Shown one piece after another: positions 24,109-36,900 of a stretch of DNA of 64,000 nucleotides; position 1 is the first letter of the stretch; each line of letters starts with the position of its first letter. Made by a program: the position numbers and the translations under genes. The stretch spans positions 10,728,222 to 10,792,221 of the forward strand of contig NC_084818.1 of NCBI RefSeq assembly GCF_963583255.1, read 5' to 3'. The notes under the pieces were generated by a model that had not been told where the DNA came from, did no database searches, and saw only the letters and a program-made list of their open reading frames with translations. This DNA comes from Pyrus communis. Its lineage: Eukaryota > Streptophyta > Magnoliopsida > Rosales > Rosaceae.

Positions 24109-25326
24109 TCAAGGAGAAATTTCGAGCCTCGGTTCGAAACAAAAACCAGTAAAGAGCTGAAGTGGGAACCTCTTTGTTACAGGGCACTTCTGGGACCATC
24201 TCCAATGCCTCAGGTTCATGTCAAATACAAGAAGAGCTGGAGATCCGTAGCTCTGAATGTATATGAGATCATCTGTGCCGCTGCTGGCGAAAACATCATC
24301 AAACTCCCCAAACCCTTGGAAGAACTTGTGAGGCATTCGTGCAATCTCTTGCCACTCTTTCCCCTTTAGAAGCCAGATACCAATCCCCTTAATTATGTCA
24401 GGCCGATCTTGTTTACCAATCCCTCCCACCATAACCAACCTCTCTTTCAAGTTCATCAGACGGCCACATGTAAGAGAGCAAGGTACAGGAATTATACTGC
24501 GTATCAACAACCCATGGGTAGAACAAGCAGATAAATTATATGTGATTAGGCCATGACGATTGTCTGGTGACCCGCCCCCAGTTGAGTAAATCAAGAAGTA
24601 CAAAACCCCGTCACAGATTACACTCTCATCTCCACCTCTCCATCCTGTCAGAACCTCTGTCAAAGAGGTCACCCACATCATTGTTTCTGAATCATAAATA
24701 TGAATGGACACATCCCATTGGAAAAAATTTCCAGCAACTTGCTTAGATTTCACAATTGAGATAGTATAACCATGTGACTTCCTGTTAACGGAAACTGCAG
24801 GTGCGCTGTAATCAGAAAATCTCAAGCCAGGGGGCTCCTGAAGCTTCCTCCATGTTTTGGTAATAGGGTTGCAGACATATAACTCAGTTCTACTTTCATT
24901 ATCCATAAAGCAAACCAAACCGCATGATGACGCAATTAACCAATTGGATGTCTCAATACAGGGGAGCTCAATACCATACCACTTTCTGAGGATAGGATCA
25001 TATGCATAACCAGTTGGATCATTAGAACTTGTAAACATAAAATACCAAGGTTTTTGTGATAGCACATTCGAAAAGTTCCACAGAAACCTTCTTGAACTAA
25101 GAATTTCATGCCACCTTTTGCACACACTACGTGCTCTGAAAATGCTTGCAACTGGTAGATATGCTAATATCCGTTCCAACAGGTCATCAGGAAGTATCAA
25201 ATCCACCATAACTGCATTAGCTTCTCTATTTCCTTCATCACTGAGCACTGAGAATGCATCATACTCCGTAGTCCCTCTTGCCATGTTATCAAGGGGATGG
25301 CTAAACCACGATGTTTCTCCCTCCAT
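24109..25326 (-). CDS. HWS: F-box/kelch-repeat protein HAWAIIAN SKIRT
   Basis: A single coding exon gives 405 residues, close to Arabidopsis HWS (At3g61590). The start is MEGETSW; the in-frame ATG 48 bases upstream lies inside the 5' UTR intron. The F-box spans ~42-85 (LPDDLLERILAYLPVASIF and VCKRWHEI) and should bind ASK/SKP1 in an SCF ubiquitin ligase. The rest is a kelch-type beta-propeller with the family blocks PWYFMFT, LPCIETSNW, SSCGLVCFMDN, GWRGGDESVICDGVLYF, VGGIGKQDRPD and an invariant-looking tail, QLFTGFCFEPRLEISP. In Arabidopsis HWS controls organ growth, floral-organ abscission and sepal fusion and affects microRNA function. The transcript probably begins in a separate 5' UTR exon ending at 26512. 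No truncation or frameshift is seen. Confidence 0.93.
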   Translation of the reverse strand: MEGETSWFSHPLDNMARGTTEYDAFSVLSDEGNREANAVMVDLILPDDLLERILAYLPVASIFRARSVCKRWHEILSSRRFLWNFSNVLSQKPWYFMFTSSNDPTGYAYDPILRKWYGIELPCIETSNWLIASSCGLVCFMDNESRTELYVCNPITKTWRKLQEPPGLRFSDYSAPAVSVNRKSHGYTISIVKSKQVAGNFFQWDVSIHIYDSETMMWVTSLTEVLTGWRGGDESVICDGVLYFLIYSTGGGSPDNRHGLITYNLSACSTHGLLIRSIIPVPCSLTCGRLMNLKERLVMVGGIGKQDRPDIIKGIGIWLLKGKEWQEIARMPHKFFQGFGEFDDVFASSGTDDLIYIQSYGSPALLVFDMNLRHWRWSQKCPVTKRFPLQLFTGFCFEPRLEISP

Positions 25327-25353
25327 GATCAGAAGGAGTAAAGTGAAAGGAAC

Positions 25354-26511
25354 CTGGACACAAATATAATACAAAAAATTCTTATCTAGAAAATATAATA
25401 CACCAAATTATGTTAAATAAGAATCTCTTGCATTACTGTCAGACTACTCAAGTTAGCGATCGCAAGATTAGCATCAATAACAATATTGGTTATGAAACCT
25501 GTGGTCTAAACCAATACAAAGTCGGAGACTGAGACCAATTCAAAATTGAGGAATCAAAGATGGCATATGAACTCCAGATGTCAGCTATATTAACTCTCTC
25601 ATCTAATTGTGAGTTGACTGATTCAAGACACTATAATCAGCAGACAATACTGCATTCCCTACCTTTATTAATTACAAATTATATAATCACATAAGGGGAA
25701 CGAAACATGATTCCGACTAATTAAAAGGCTACACATAAGCAGAAATCCATCCACCTTCCAAGATTTTTATTCGTTATTCCCAAAGCAAAGATTCATTATC
25801 CAGAATCCAAATCAATATTCATTCTATAAGAAATGCCATGGTAAACCTTCAAACACTCCATTTGAAAGGCAAAACAAAGGAAAGGACAGTAGATGCAGCC
25901 AGAAAGTAGAGACTGTCTTGGTAATTGAATGCCAGAAATTCGATATAGAAACTCCCATATCTTCAAAATTACAGACATGACAGAGAATGCAGCATAACAT
26001 CATTAAATCTTGCAAATGTCAGAAATTTTATCTCATACCAAAACAGAAAAATCAGTTACACAATCAATCAACCACATATAAGATCGCATGCAATGATGCA
26101 AAGAAGAATATCAAACCGAAATGCATACCCAGTGAAGAAATCAGAAAATTAAAACTTTTCAGCAGCACAGTTTACAACCCACATCCAAAGCAAAAGCAAC
26201 AAAATAAAAATGGGAACTTTTTAATCAGATTTCAAAGCAAAAACTAGTGCTTTTTTCAAAGAAATCAAACCCTAGGAGAGATTTGTGACTTGCAATTTGT
26301 TTTATAATGTTAGATGAAGAGCTATTAGTCCATGGATACCACTCAATCAAAACATCACAATACCGCAACAAAACCAGATAGCAATACATCAACAAACAAT
26401 ATTTCCACCTGACATCGATGGGAAAAACAGAAGAAGAAAAGAAAAACAAACCACAAAAACAAAAGCAGAGAGAAACTAATTTCCTGCAGCAAAATCTAAC
26501 AAAGCACTCAC
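25354..26511 (-). other. HWS: HWS 5' UTR intron (1158 bases)
   Basis: A donor GGAAG/GTGAGTGC at 26512/26511 and an acceptor TTTGTGTCCAG ending at 25354 bracket a long intron just 27 bases before the HWS start codon. The leader exon upstream has GA/CT-rich tracts around 26780-26920 typical of plant promoters and 5' UTRs. Inferred from splice signals only. Confidence 0.65.
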
Positions 26512-27138
26512 CTTCCTCCTCCACCGCCACTGGCCAAATGGGTTACCTTAGATTTGTTCAGAGATTCAATATATGACAGCGGTGAAAAACAAACGAGCCG
26601 AAGAAAATTTGACCTTTTACCGACCAAACCTCCTTAAACGAAGCAAAAGGTAAAAAAGCGCAAGATTTCCTTCAAATGGTAGAAAACCATGAAATGGGTA
26701 GCTCTAGATTTGGCTGGTGAAACATGTTTGGTCGTCAGCTGGTGAGCAAAAACCCAAATGCAAAGGAAGGAGATTTTAAAGGGAGAAAAGAGAGAGAGGA
26801 GAGAAGTGACTTCCGTTTCTTTTTCGATGCAACAAAAACGACAGGCAGATAGTGAAGTGAGAAAACGTTTACTTCTTCCTACAGTCTCTCTCTTCCTCTC
26901 TGTTTATGTGTGAGAGAGGGGAAGAGAGGTGGGGAAGGGAGGGGAGGCGCGTGAGCCACCGTGAGAGTTGAGCTATGTTTTTGTGCATACAAGACATGGT
27001 GGGTCTGAGATTATGGGGTTTTGTGGTAAGCAATTGATGAATTTTAACGAGAGGAATAAGGCGACTTTTGCCTAAAAAAAACCCACCGAAAAGGAATAGT
27101 ATAATGCTCTCTTACTCATCACCCCTTATTTTTCTTTA

Positions 27139-27287
27139 GGAAAATTAATGTAAATGGTTTAAAAATTTTAAGTTTTAACGATAAAGATAAAATAAAGGGT
27201 AAAATAAATAGTATCAAGTTTGACTTTTTAGTATAAAAATATGGTTTTTCGTTAAAATGAACAGTACCGCGGGTTTTTCGTTAAAAC
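27139..27287 (+). repeat. Interspersed repeat family, copy 2
   Basis: The shared blocks are AAGTTTTAACGATAAAGATA, AATAGTATCAAGTTTGAC, TATGGTTTTTCGTTAAAATG and GGGTTTTTCGTTAAA. It lies about 70 bases from copy 3 in the same orientation, upstream of the HWS promoter region. Confidence 0.6.
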
Positions 27288-27355
27288 GCTATTTTTCTGT
27301 GAGTTAGTGTAACGTGATTAAAATTTTAAACTAAATTTTATAAATTAAATAATAA

Positions 27356-27505
27356 GAAAACTAATTAAAATAGTTTGAAAAATTTAAGTTTTAATGATAT
27401 GACAAAATAAAAGGTAAAATGAATAGTACCATGATTGACTTTTTAGGGTTAAAATGTGATTTTTCGTTAAAATGAACATTACCGGGAGTTTTTCGTTAAA
27501 GTTTC
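27356..27505 (+). repeat. Interspersed repeat family, copy 3
   Basis: This is a direct copy of 27139-27287 with small indels: AAGTTTTAATGATATGACA, AATAGTACCATGATTGAC and GGGAGTTTTTCGTTAAAG. Together with the 13238 copy it defines a family of about 150 bases without coding capacity. Confidence 0.6.
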
Positions 27506-27509
27506 CTTA

Positions 27510-30500
27510 AATAATATAGATGTTAATAATTAGATTATGAAGTATTGATTAACATGCTTATTTTTTATTAGTAATACATAATTTGGTTTCCAAATTTGAC
27601 TTAAAAATTTAGTCTCCCTAGCATTATTTTTTTCTTCACTTTTTTGCTTCTTTTTGCCCCTTGTTTCTATCTATTTCTTCTTCATAATTTGGTATTACAA
27701 TTTGCACCCTCATTTTCCCAACCATTTAGTTTTTCTTTTTCTTTTTATTACTCATTAATTGAATTTAAATTCTTTGTTTGAAAAAAATTTCATTTTAATT
27801 TATATTGTAGTGCTAATTTATTGAGGAAAAGAGAGGGAGAGGGCCAGTGTCAAGGACAGAGAGAAAAGAAAATTCTATATGTAATATACTAGGATTTACA
27901 CAATTACACTCCTAATGAATTTAGGACTGCAACAAAAGTTACATTTTTTAGTTTTCAAAATCTGACTTTCAATTTTTAGTTTTTAGTCTTCATTTTGTTT
28001 GAAACTAAAAACTAAAATAAATTACCAAACATATTTTTCATTTTCAAAAAAAAAAAAAAAAAATCCTAAAAACTAAAATGATTATCAAACGGGCCACTAA
28101 AACTAAAAATTAAAAAATAAATGCTTTAAAAAAGTCCTAATATAAAACACAAAGTTAAATCACTTGAATTGTAAACTTTGTACTTCTTTGGGTGTCAATT
28201 TTTCTCTTTTTTAAATTGGTATATACTTTACCAACCATAGCAAGGCAGTCCATGATACCAAACCACATGGCTAAGCTATTCTTTTCTTGCTTCCATTTTC
28301 TTTGAAACATGAAAAGGAGGTAATGGGGTAAGACCCTTTTGGTTGGTTGGAGGCACGTTGGCCCTTCTTTACCTAATCAGAATATCATGTTTCGCGCTCC
28401 TATAACTCGCCTCAAATTTATTTTTTATTATTTTTTTTTTTTTTACAAGAAACAGCAATTTTCCATTAATAACGATAACAATAACAGTTACAAAGGTTGC
28501 AACATGAGATAATTTTCAATGACCAAATACTTGATATGGAGGTAATTCGCACAAACAAGCAATGACGATAATCCCTACTTAGTTACCAGAAGGCAGAAGC
28601 GCACACACAATAGCACAAACACCCAACCAACAGTTAGATATGATTTTGACCCAAAGAATAAAAACCGGCTAGCCTACATCTTAAAACTAAAAACTCAAGT
28701 TCGAGGGCTCCTTCTTTAATTGTCAACTTCAAACCAACAGTTAGATCAGAATTTAAATAAATTAAAATGTAAAAACCGAGTAACCTATATCTTAAAACTA
28801 AGGAGTCAAATTCGAATTCTTCTCTTCCATGAAAAAAGATCTATGGAAACTATTGTGTAGATTGATCTATATTAAATCAACCCGCATTACCTCCAACTTA
28901 AAATTTGCATAATGTTTTTTCAAGTTCAACCCCAGAAAATGGTGAATCATGGAAACACACCAGACTATGTTTTAAACATTTTACCTTATTAAGTTCTTCA
29001 AGGCGGCCAAAATTGTTTCTATAGCTTTTCAACAAAATAATTTCAAATCCAAAGTTGCGAAGATCTATATGTTTTTGTATGAACAAGAAGAGAAGATTCT
29101 TTGCCGTAGTCATAACAATATCCAGGCCACTAATTGCTCAACGGTGCAATACGTCATTATTCATGCATGCTAAGCAATCATTTAGCAAAAGCTCTAGAAT
29201 TAGTCTAAAATCCAAAAGCCTCCTCTACCAAGGCTAAAGTGCCTTGGCAATACACAAGGCCCACACCTCGAGCTCCAGCTCGAGGATGAGATCATGGCAT
29301 CAAGATGATGCCACCCTTATTATTATTATTAAGCACGTGTTTTACAATCTAGTCTGGCATAATATGATGATACATGAAGCCTATTAACGTAAAATACAGG
29401 CCTAACGACTTCAAGCTACATGGGGCAACCTAGTCCTTTCATTCCTAGCGACTACTTCAATCTAACGTGGTGAGCCGTTGTATAAGCAATGCATTTTAAA
29501 ACTTGCTTAGATCTTAGAGGCTTAAGTGAGTATCGCCATGAAATAAAACAATATGATCCTTACTTAGGTCAAGTCAACAGCAGAAATGCATACAATAAAT
29601 TAATTGAGGCAAAGCTAAGGAATCCCAATTGCAAAAGGGGAATGACAAAGATGATGTAAAGTGATCTAATGAAAAAGTAGAGGAGAAATTTTTATAGTTT
29701 CTAGCAAGTGCCATTAAACTCCCAAAAAATTGGTAACAATCAAATCTTAGGCATATATTAGTCACACGCACTACTTTTATTAATTGATAAATAGGGAAGA
29801 AACTACTGGACCAAAATAGTTCAAATCTGCTGCACTCAAAGTTTTCTGTGGCTTCTCTATGACTTATTTATTTGAGCACCACATGTTTTTAGGATTTAAA
29901 TGAATGACCAAGTATCAACAAATGAAACAAGTCACATAATTGACGCAAAAAAAAGAGAATCATAAAGAGGCCATATAAAATTTTGAGTGCAGAAAATTTA
30001 AACTAGACGAAAAAAAAAAAAAAAAAAAAAAGAATAGAACATGCTCTAGGGGACTAGGATATACCATCCCAAACCATTATAAATATATAATGGGAATATT
30101 TTTAGTGCAGTTGCTACATAATACCAACAAAAAAAATTTGTTCAAATTAAGTATTTATACAAGCAGCTGCACTAAAAAATGTGTAGTGCGTGGAGCCTCA
30201 TCAGTTGATGGATCAACTTTTCTTCAGACCGAAGGAATAGAGGCCAGAGGGGCTATAAATAAATGAAAGCAAATGAAAATGACTCAATGGGCAAACCAAG
30301 GATCAAAGGTACATAGAGTACGTGGTTTATTTATTTATTTTTAAAAACTGAAAATAAAAAAATTGGCATAAAAGATCATCTCCTAGAGTCCTCCTCTTTT
30401 AAGGTCTTTATTTTGAAGATCAGTGAGGACCAAATGCATATTAGCTAAATGATTATATTAGTTTATATTCAAAAGCTTAAATTATTTGACAAGTTGGAGA

Positions 30501-33500
30501 AGCTTTTCGATCTAAACTAGTATAATATAATGGCTAATATGCTTTGGTACTCAGAATTCATCAAACGAGAATCTTAAAAGAGTAGGACTGTCATCTCCTG
30601 ATTTTTAAACCGTACATATTAAAATTTACACAGTACACAATTTTTTTAGGAATTATAAAATCAAATACAAGTGTGATTATCCTCTGGCATCACAAAGTTT
30701 TTTTTTTCTTTGCCTAATCTGGCGAATTTAAACAAATTTTAGTGGGTTCACCACTACAAAGCAACCTCTTTATGGTAAAAATTATCGCTTTTGCACATTA
30801 AGTCATGCTTCACTTGTAATAGTTTATTGACAAACTTTTTACAAAACAAATATTATTCATATATGTCTTGTTATGTGCGGGTTTGTCAAGCAAAATCGAC
30901 CACATACATTTTAAACTTGCAGACGTATGGTTATATATCCGTTTTTTTTTTTTTTCGAGTCAAGCTAAATTATTTGGACCATTCATCTAACCATGTTTAG
31001 TTAACAAGGCCAGAGATTAGTTTTCATGCATTTCTATTTCGGGTTATAACTACAGGCAAGATCGGTTGTAGGATGAGAGTCGACTAGCATTATCTTACAG
31101 TAGGCGAATGCAACATAAAAGAGGAAAAGTTTCACGATACTCGCTATCACATCAATTAAGAATTTTAAGGCTAATCCTTGATTATGAGTTCTTAATAAGG
31201 GATTATGTTGAGATGATACTTTAAACTATAGAGTTGACTTAATTAGTCCTATAGAAACATTCCAACTGTGCATGGCCTTCACAGACCCAATATGCATGAT
31301 GGAAAAAGGCAAAATGTAAAGGGAAGATAATGGAGTAAGTAATCAAAGGAAAAGGAAAAGGAAAAGGGACAGCACATGGTTGAATTGCCAAAGTGAATTA
31401 TCACAAACTTATGGGTCGTGCAAATATGGCGATGGCAGTGAGTGGAGGTTATAGAATTTTGTGAAACCAAAGTACTATACAAGTGCTCAGAGTCTCATAC
31501 AACATTGTGGGTGGGAAAATGCTTGTGGAAAACGTGCTTGTGTTTTGGCCTGAACAATTTGAGTTCAAATCTTCTGTATTTATTTTGTGTGTGATCTTTA
31601 TGTGGTCTCTATTTTGGATTAACACGTATTAACAAACTTAACTCTCATTGATATTATTGTCATAAACTTAATATGTGTCAATTAATTATAGAAGTACAGA
31701 AAAGCCACATAGAAAATAAGGGTAACAGATTTGAGCTCGATGGTTTTTTTTTTTTTTTTTGCTTGACTAGCTGTACTTCTAATCCTTATAGGTCATTTTC
31801 CATTGGTGGTTGCAATCTGAGGGGTCTTGCAAATCCATCAATGGGGTTTTAGACTTCTATGAACAATTACCATTTGCTAAGGACATAATAACGATTAATT
31901 TTGTATATGATTTGCTAATTTTCTTGATGATATCTATTTCTCAGTTATAGTTTAATTAATATGTATGATTTAAAAATCTTAAGGTAATTTGCTTCTTGTT
32001 AAAAATAAAAAAAATAAAAAAAAAAAAAAAAAAGGGTTTCTAAAATTTAATGAACTAGATTTGTTGGTGAGTTCTCATTGTGAAAAGGTTTCAACATCTT
32101 CCAAAGAAGAGATGATCGCATGTTAGGCAATAAGAAGAAGGAAGTAGTAGCAAAAGGTGATTTCTCTTCTCTCCCAAGCACAATAATATCAATGTGATTT
32201 AGAAATGATGGGACAGGTTAAGCTCACTTGGGAAAGGAGAAGAGACCAAATTGATTTAACAGAAAATAAGTTGTTTTACTGTTATAAAGTTGGTCCTTGT
32301 TTTGGTAAATTAAGCAAAGGTAAAAGAGAAGTAGGTATATGCGTAGACATCGAAATCTCCTTGATATATATATATATATATTCACTAACATAATAAATTT
32401 TGACATGTCATGGTTTATGTGACATACATTATGTGTCTCACAAATTATACACATGACATTTGACTTATCAAAACCGAACGAGTCATCAAGAGGGACACAT
32501 GTCAACATTTGGCGAAAAATAGTTAAAGAATTATCTTTTTTAATTTTTTGTTATTGATTTTAATTTAGATCAAACAAATTAATTGATTTAAATTTAAAAC
32601 AATTAATTGATGAAGTCAAATCATGAACCAAGTCACAAATAAAGTCTTGGTTCTTTCATCATTGAATCAAGTCCACGGTCAAGGTCAAATTCAACAGTAG
32701 GAAAGACTTGGAAAGCCTATAATACAAGGCTCCAAGACAAAGAAATGGGGTTAGAAAATCATTCTCACACCCAAACGCTGAAGCTCTCAAGCCTTAAACT
32801 CCCAAATTCCCAAACACTCAGAAGATTCAAAAAACTCTATGCATTCTTCATCATTCTTGTGAAGAACCACCAAGCACCCCTACATGTGCCGGTTCCTCCA
32901 TCCCCACATGTCAAAACCTTGAGGTGTTTGTTCATTCGAGATCAAGTCATCACGACCCTCAGATCAACAACACACACATTTTCACCCCAAAGATCGAATC
33001 AGAATAATCAAGTTTGTAAAGAGATTGTAACCCTACATTTACATTAATACCAAACATTTATTTTGTACACGGAATGATCAAAATGATTGATGGTGGACAA
33101 ACTCAATGGCACTTTTATCGATTTCAAATCTTAGGAACCAAATTGAGGAGTTATGCAAATTTTAGAGATCATTTTGGCTAAAAAGCCTTATATCAAATAC
33201 ATATAGAAATTCTCCTAAAATTATGTTATTATTAATTTTTCATGTTATTGGTAGTTTATGGTGTTTAACTCAAAAATATAATGTTTTGGATGTAATCAAG
33301 AATAATCATGAAATAAAGTGTATATATCTTGATTATTTATGATTGTGTTTAGCACCGCCACTCATAGGTCTTGAAAATTATCTTCACTTCCCAACAAATT
33401 GACAGACAATTATGGTATATGATTTAATATCTTAATAGATATGATATTAGACTTTTACTCATGCATTTCTAATTTGAAACTCTTCTCCCTAACATTATTG

Positions 33501-33686
33501 TACTACTTTCCAACTCTCTTCCCTCCTCCTCGTAATGGTAAAATTTAAAAGAAAAAAGGCAAGGAACTTCACGAAATTGGAAATATGATATTGCTCTTCC
33601 ATCAGTATTTGTTCCATGCATGCATGGTTATTCTATCAGTTAACTATTTTTGGTAAATAGTAACGAGGTACTTTGAATCTTTCCTT

Positions 33687-33724
<38 letters not shown>

Positions 33725-33748
33725 CTCACCGAATGGTGGTAATATATG
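27510..33748. other. Long intergenic spacer
   Basis: No protein-coding gene is recognised over about 6 kb. It contains a hairpin cluster (29228-29312), long A-runs near 28050, 30010 and 32010, and an LTR-like but unpaired region near 32400-33050. A dinucleotide TA tract lies at about 33692-33721. Open frames are short and unrelated to known families. Confidence 0.5.
29228..29312. repeat. Cluster of three perfect short hairpins
   Basis: Three perfect inverted repeats lie within 85 bases. CCAAGGC/GCCTTGG occupies 29228-29234 and 29241-29247 with a 6-base loop. CCTCGAGCT/AGCTCGAGG occupies 29266-29274 and 29277-29285 with a 2-base loop. GGCATCA/TGATGCC occupies 29296-29302 and 29306-29312 with a 3-base loop. 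No gene frame supports a terminator or leader role. Confidence 0.7.
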
Positions 33749-33978
33749 GATTTGGATCCTCTCTGGATTCCTTTCCTGGGAATCCCGAGGATCAATGCAA
33801 AAGGACCGTTCATCAAAGATCATGCGGTCACAATTAAATACTTTTTATGTAAAACGAGATTGTTTTACTTTTAAAAATATAAAAAGTATTTAATCGTGGC
33901 TGCATGATCTTTGATAAACGGTTCTTGTGCATTGATCTCCAGGATCCCCAGGGAGGGGATCCGGAGAGGATCCAAATC
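33749..33978. mobile_element. Foldback MITE of 230 bases
   Basis: The left arm GATTTGGATCCTCTC matches the right arm GAGAGGATCCAAATC exactly as an inverted repeat. The arms extend inward with gaps (GGATTCC/GGGGATCC, AGATCATGCGGTC/GCTGCATGATCT, AAATACTTTTTA/AAAAAGTATTT), so most of the element can fold. A TA-rich flank hides the target duplication. There is no coding frame. Confidence 0.7.
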
Positions 33979-36900
33979 TGTAATATATATAGAACTCGGT
34001 TGTCGTGGATAACCTAGGTTTTGGGATCTAGATATTTCTCCTTTGAAAATTTTCTTAAGGGTTGTTTGAAAGGGTTTAAAGAAGTGCTTTCAGTGAAAGT
34101 GTTATTGGGTTTTTAAAAATACTTGAAATGCATTTTAGAAGAAATACTAATTATGTAGTTTTCAAAGCACTTCAAATGCACTTTTACCAAGGATCTGTGT
34201 CAAAAATATTTTCACAAAAAACAACTCCAATTATTTTAAAAGTACTTTCAAATATACCCTAAATTCAAATCCCTATTATGTGTATATATTAAGAAGATAT
34301 AAAACATGACAACGCTATCCCACTTGTTCTATGTTTTCACTGCAAAGTCCAACATTATCGCACTTGTTCTACATTTTGTTTCTAAGTTTATTGAGTGGCC
34401 ACCATGCATGTAATCACAATCGTTGCTAGTTCCAAAAACAATCACGTAGTATCCTAAATAATTAACATGTAATGCTATGAATAGTCAGAGTAATGCTAGG
34501 GAGACTAACTAATTAGATCAAATTTTGAAAGTCATATGATGCGATTGTTGATGGATTGATAGATGAATTATTACTTAAATTAATTAACGTGCATATTTTC
34601 TATTGGTGACAGATTTACAAATTTTGTCTAAAAAATTGATTAACCTAACATTACTTATAAACATAATCATATAGTCGATAGGTGTCAAGGCATTAAGCCA
34701 CTACCTGATGTTGACGCCTTCTTTTGCCTGTTTTGAATTTTGATATCAAGCTCCTCTTTCTCCACTCGTATAGTTGGATTAGGGTTATCTGAGTAGCAAC
34801 CTCTAACGACCGTATGTTAGAATATAGAGATTTTTTACGGTACTTTGAAATATGAGATATTCTGAATGTTTTAACTATTAAAATTTTATTTAAAAATACA
34901 AAATCAAGATTGAACAATGAAAACACTCGGAATATCCTTAGAGCATCATAAAATATTGGTAGAATATAAGCATCAAACCCAACACTAATGCAAGGCTTTC
35001 AATTCCTAGAAAGTAAAAACATCTCCAAGAGCAACTCTGAATTTTTGTTAAATTAACAAGTAAACAATGTCAAACTTGTTATCTCCAACAACACTCTCTA
35101 TTTCAACAACCTTTAAATATTTTATTATTAACAATTCAAACACAACCCACTCATTTTATAAAACAACCTTCTCTCTTTCTTTTCTCCTTGCTCAAAGGAC
35201 CCTTGAGTTTTATTATTTTTTAATATTCAATTGCTCTCTAAATTCAAAGAGTAACTGATTATTTTGTTATAACATAAACTTTGTACAATATCTTCTTTGA
35301 CAACATCTCTTGGAGATGGATTTTTGAGTTTGGTTCTTTAAAGTAGAGTTTTGGTTGTTTTACAACATCTCTTGGAGACAATCTAACACCATAAACTTTT
35401 TTGACAACACAAAAAAGTGTGAACGTGTTCACTAAAAAAAGATTCACAACAAAGGAAGAACTCGAAGATATTCTGTAACTTTTTTTTTAGTACAACAATA
35501 GTTATAAGTGTAAATTTAGGTTGAGTCATCTAATCGAGTCGACCATGAGACTTGAGAAAATTTGATAGGAAAGTGTTATTAGCACTTCAAAAATCTCATT
35601 CTACACTCCTTATAAGTGTATTTTTCTTTCTTAATATAGAAAGTTTGGAGTGTAGAATGAGATTTTTGAAGTCCTAATAATAATTCCCATTTGATATTCA
35701 ACTTTAAAGCTATTTGGCGATGTAGCCAAAGTCATTATAAACAAATGCAAGTGGTTTCTCACTTATAAAGTTACAAGTGAAAACTATTTTGAGCCAACAA
35801 AAATCAAAACCATAATATCTAGACGGATGCTGTTCACACATTTCTTTTAACATTTCGTACACATTCTGATAATTTCTGTAATTTAATATTCCATATATAT
35901 ACACACACACACTCGACGAACAAAAAATAAAAATAATATTTAAATATAAAATAATATAGGTAGATAGCACCACTCAATTATTTAGGCACAAGAGAGTCAT
36001 TTTCAGGGGATCACTTATCAGCATCGTTGACGACAATCGATAAAAAAAAAGTTAACAATATCAGAGTTCGGCACGGGATCCGGAGATTGCAATCAGAGAC
36101 AGCCGGATCCACAGCAGTTGTTGCATCAGCTGAAGTTGTGCCAATAAATCCCCGCGTATTTGAAACTGCGTACGTGCGTGACTACGTGTGAAATTATGAG
36201 TGGTTGGAGGTTACTTGTTTTGGTTCCTCAATCAATCAAATCGTGTGCTGTAGTCTACACAATCCCTGCTCCTGCAGACTAGGGCACTAGGCTACTTCTA
36301 CGCTGCCTCCTGCTGCTTCTGCGGTCTGCAATTTGCTGATTTTCTTCTGCTGAGCTTACTCGCACTGGTTCGATGGTGGTGTGTACTCGCTCTATCTAAT
36401 CGAAACGTGGCGTGCCTGTCCTTCTTTTTCGGGATTGGTAAAGAGATTTTGCTTTGATTCGTGGAGTTTGTTGGAAACATCAAATCAGATAGACAAATGG
36501 GTGGATTTATGAAATCGAAAATTGGGCCGGAACTTTGATGCATCCAATTCCAAGTTTTTATTTAGGCCCAACCGTAAACTTGGGTTGATATTGGTTTCAC
36601 ATGTTCAAATTCCAAATCTTGCGATCACATCTTTTAATTTAAGCGTCTGTAGATATTTGTTTCATATATCTAAATTACCTTAACTGATTTTTTCTTATCT
36701 TCAATCTCAACTACTCTTATTTTACCTCAGATATCCTCGATCTTAATTATGTCATTTATCGTGTGCCCACAATCTAACAAAGCATTCTCATGTGTGCTAC
36801 CTTAGATATCGATTATTAATTGAAAAGGGAAAATTAATCAAACTACACCTCTAAATTCTTAACTAGATTTGATCATCAAGATTGTAGGGGTGTATTTGTG

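Noticed and set aside
23896..24369. Plus-strand frame of 157 codons
   Set aside because: Its right half is antisense to the HWS coding exon and the left half is AT-rich intergenic sequence without homology.
32395..33050. Possible solo LTR (TATA-like CTATAATACAAGG and an R-U5-like region ending GAGATTGTAACCC)
   Set aside because: No second LTR, primer-binding site, TG...CA ends or target duplication could be found, so it is not called.
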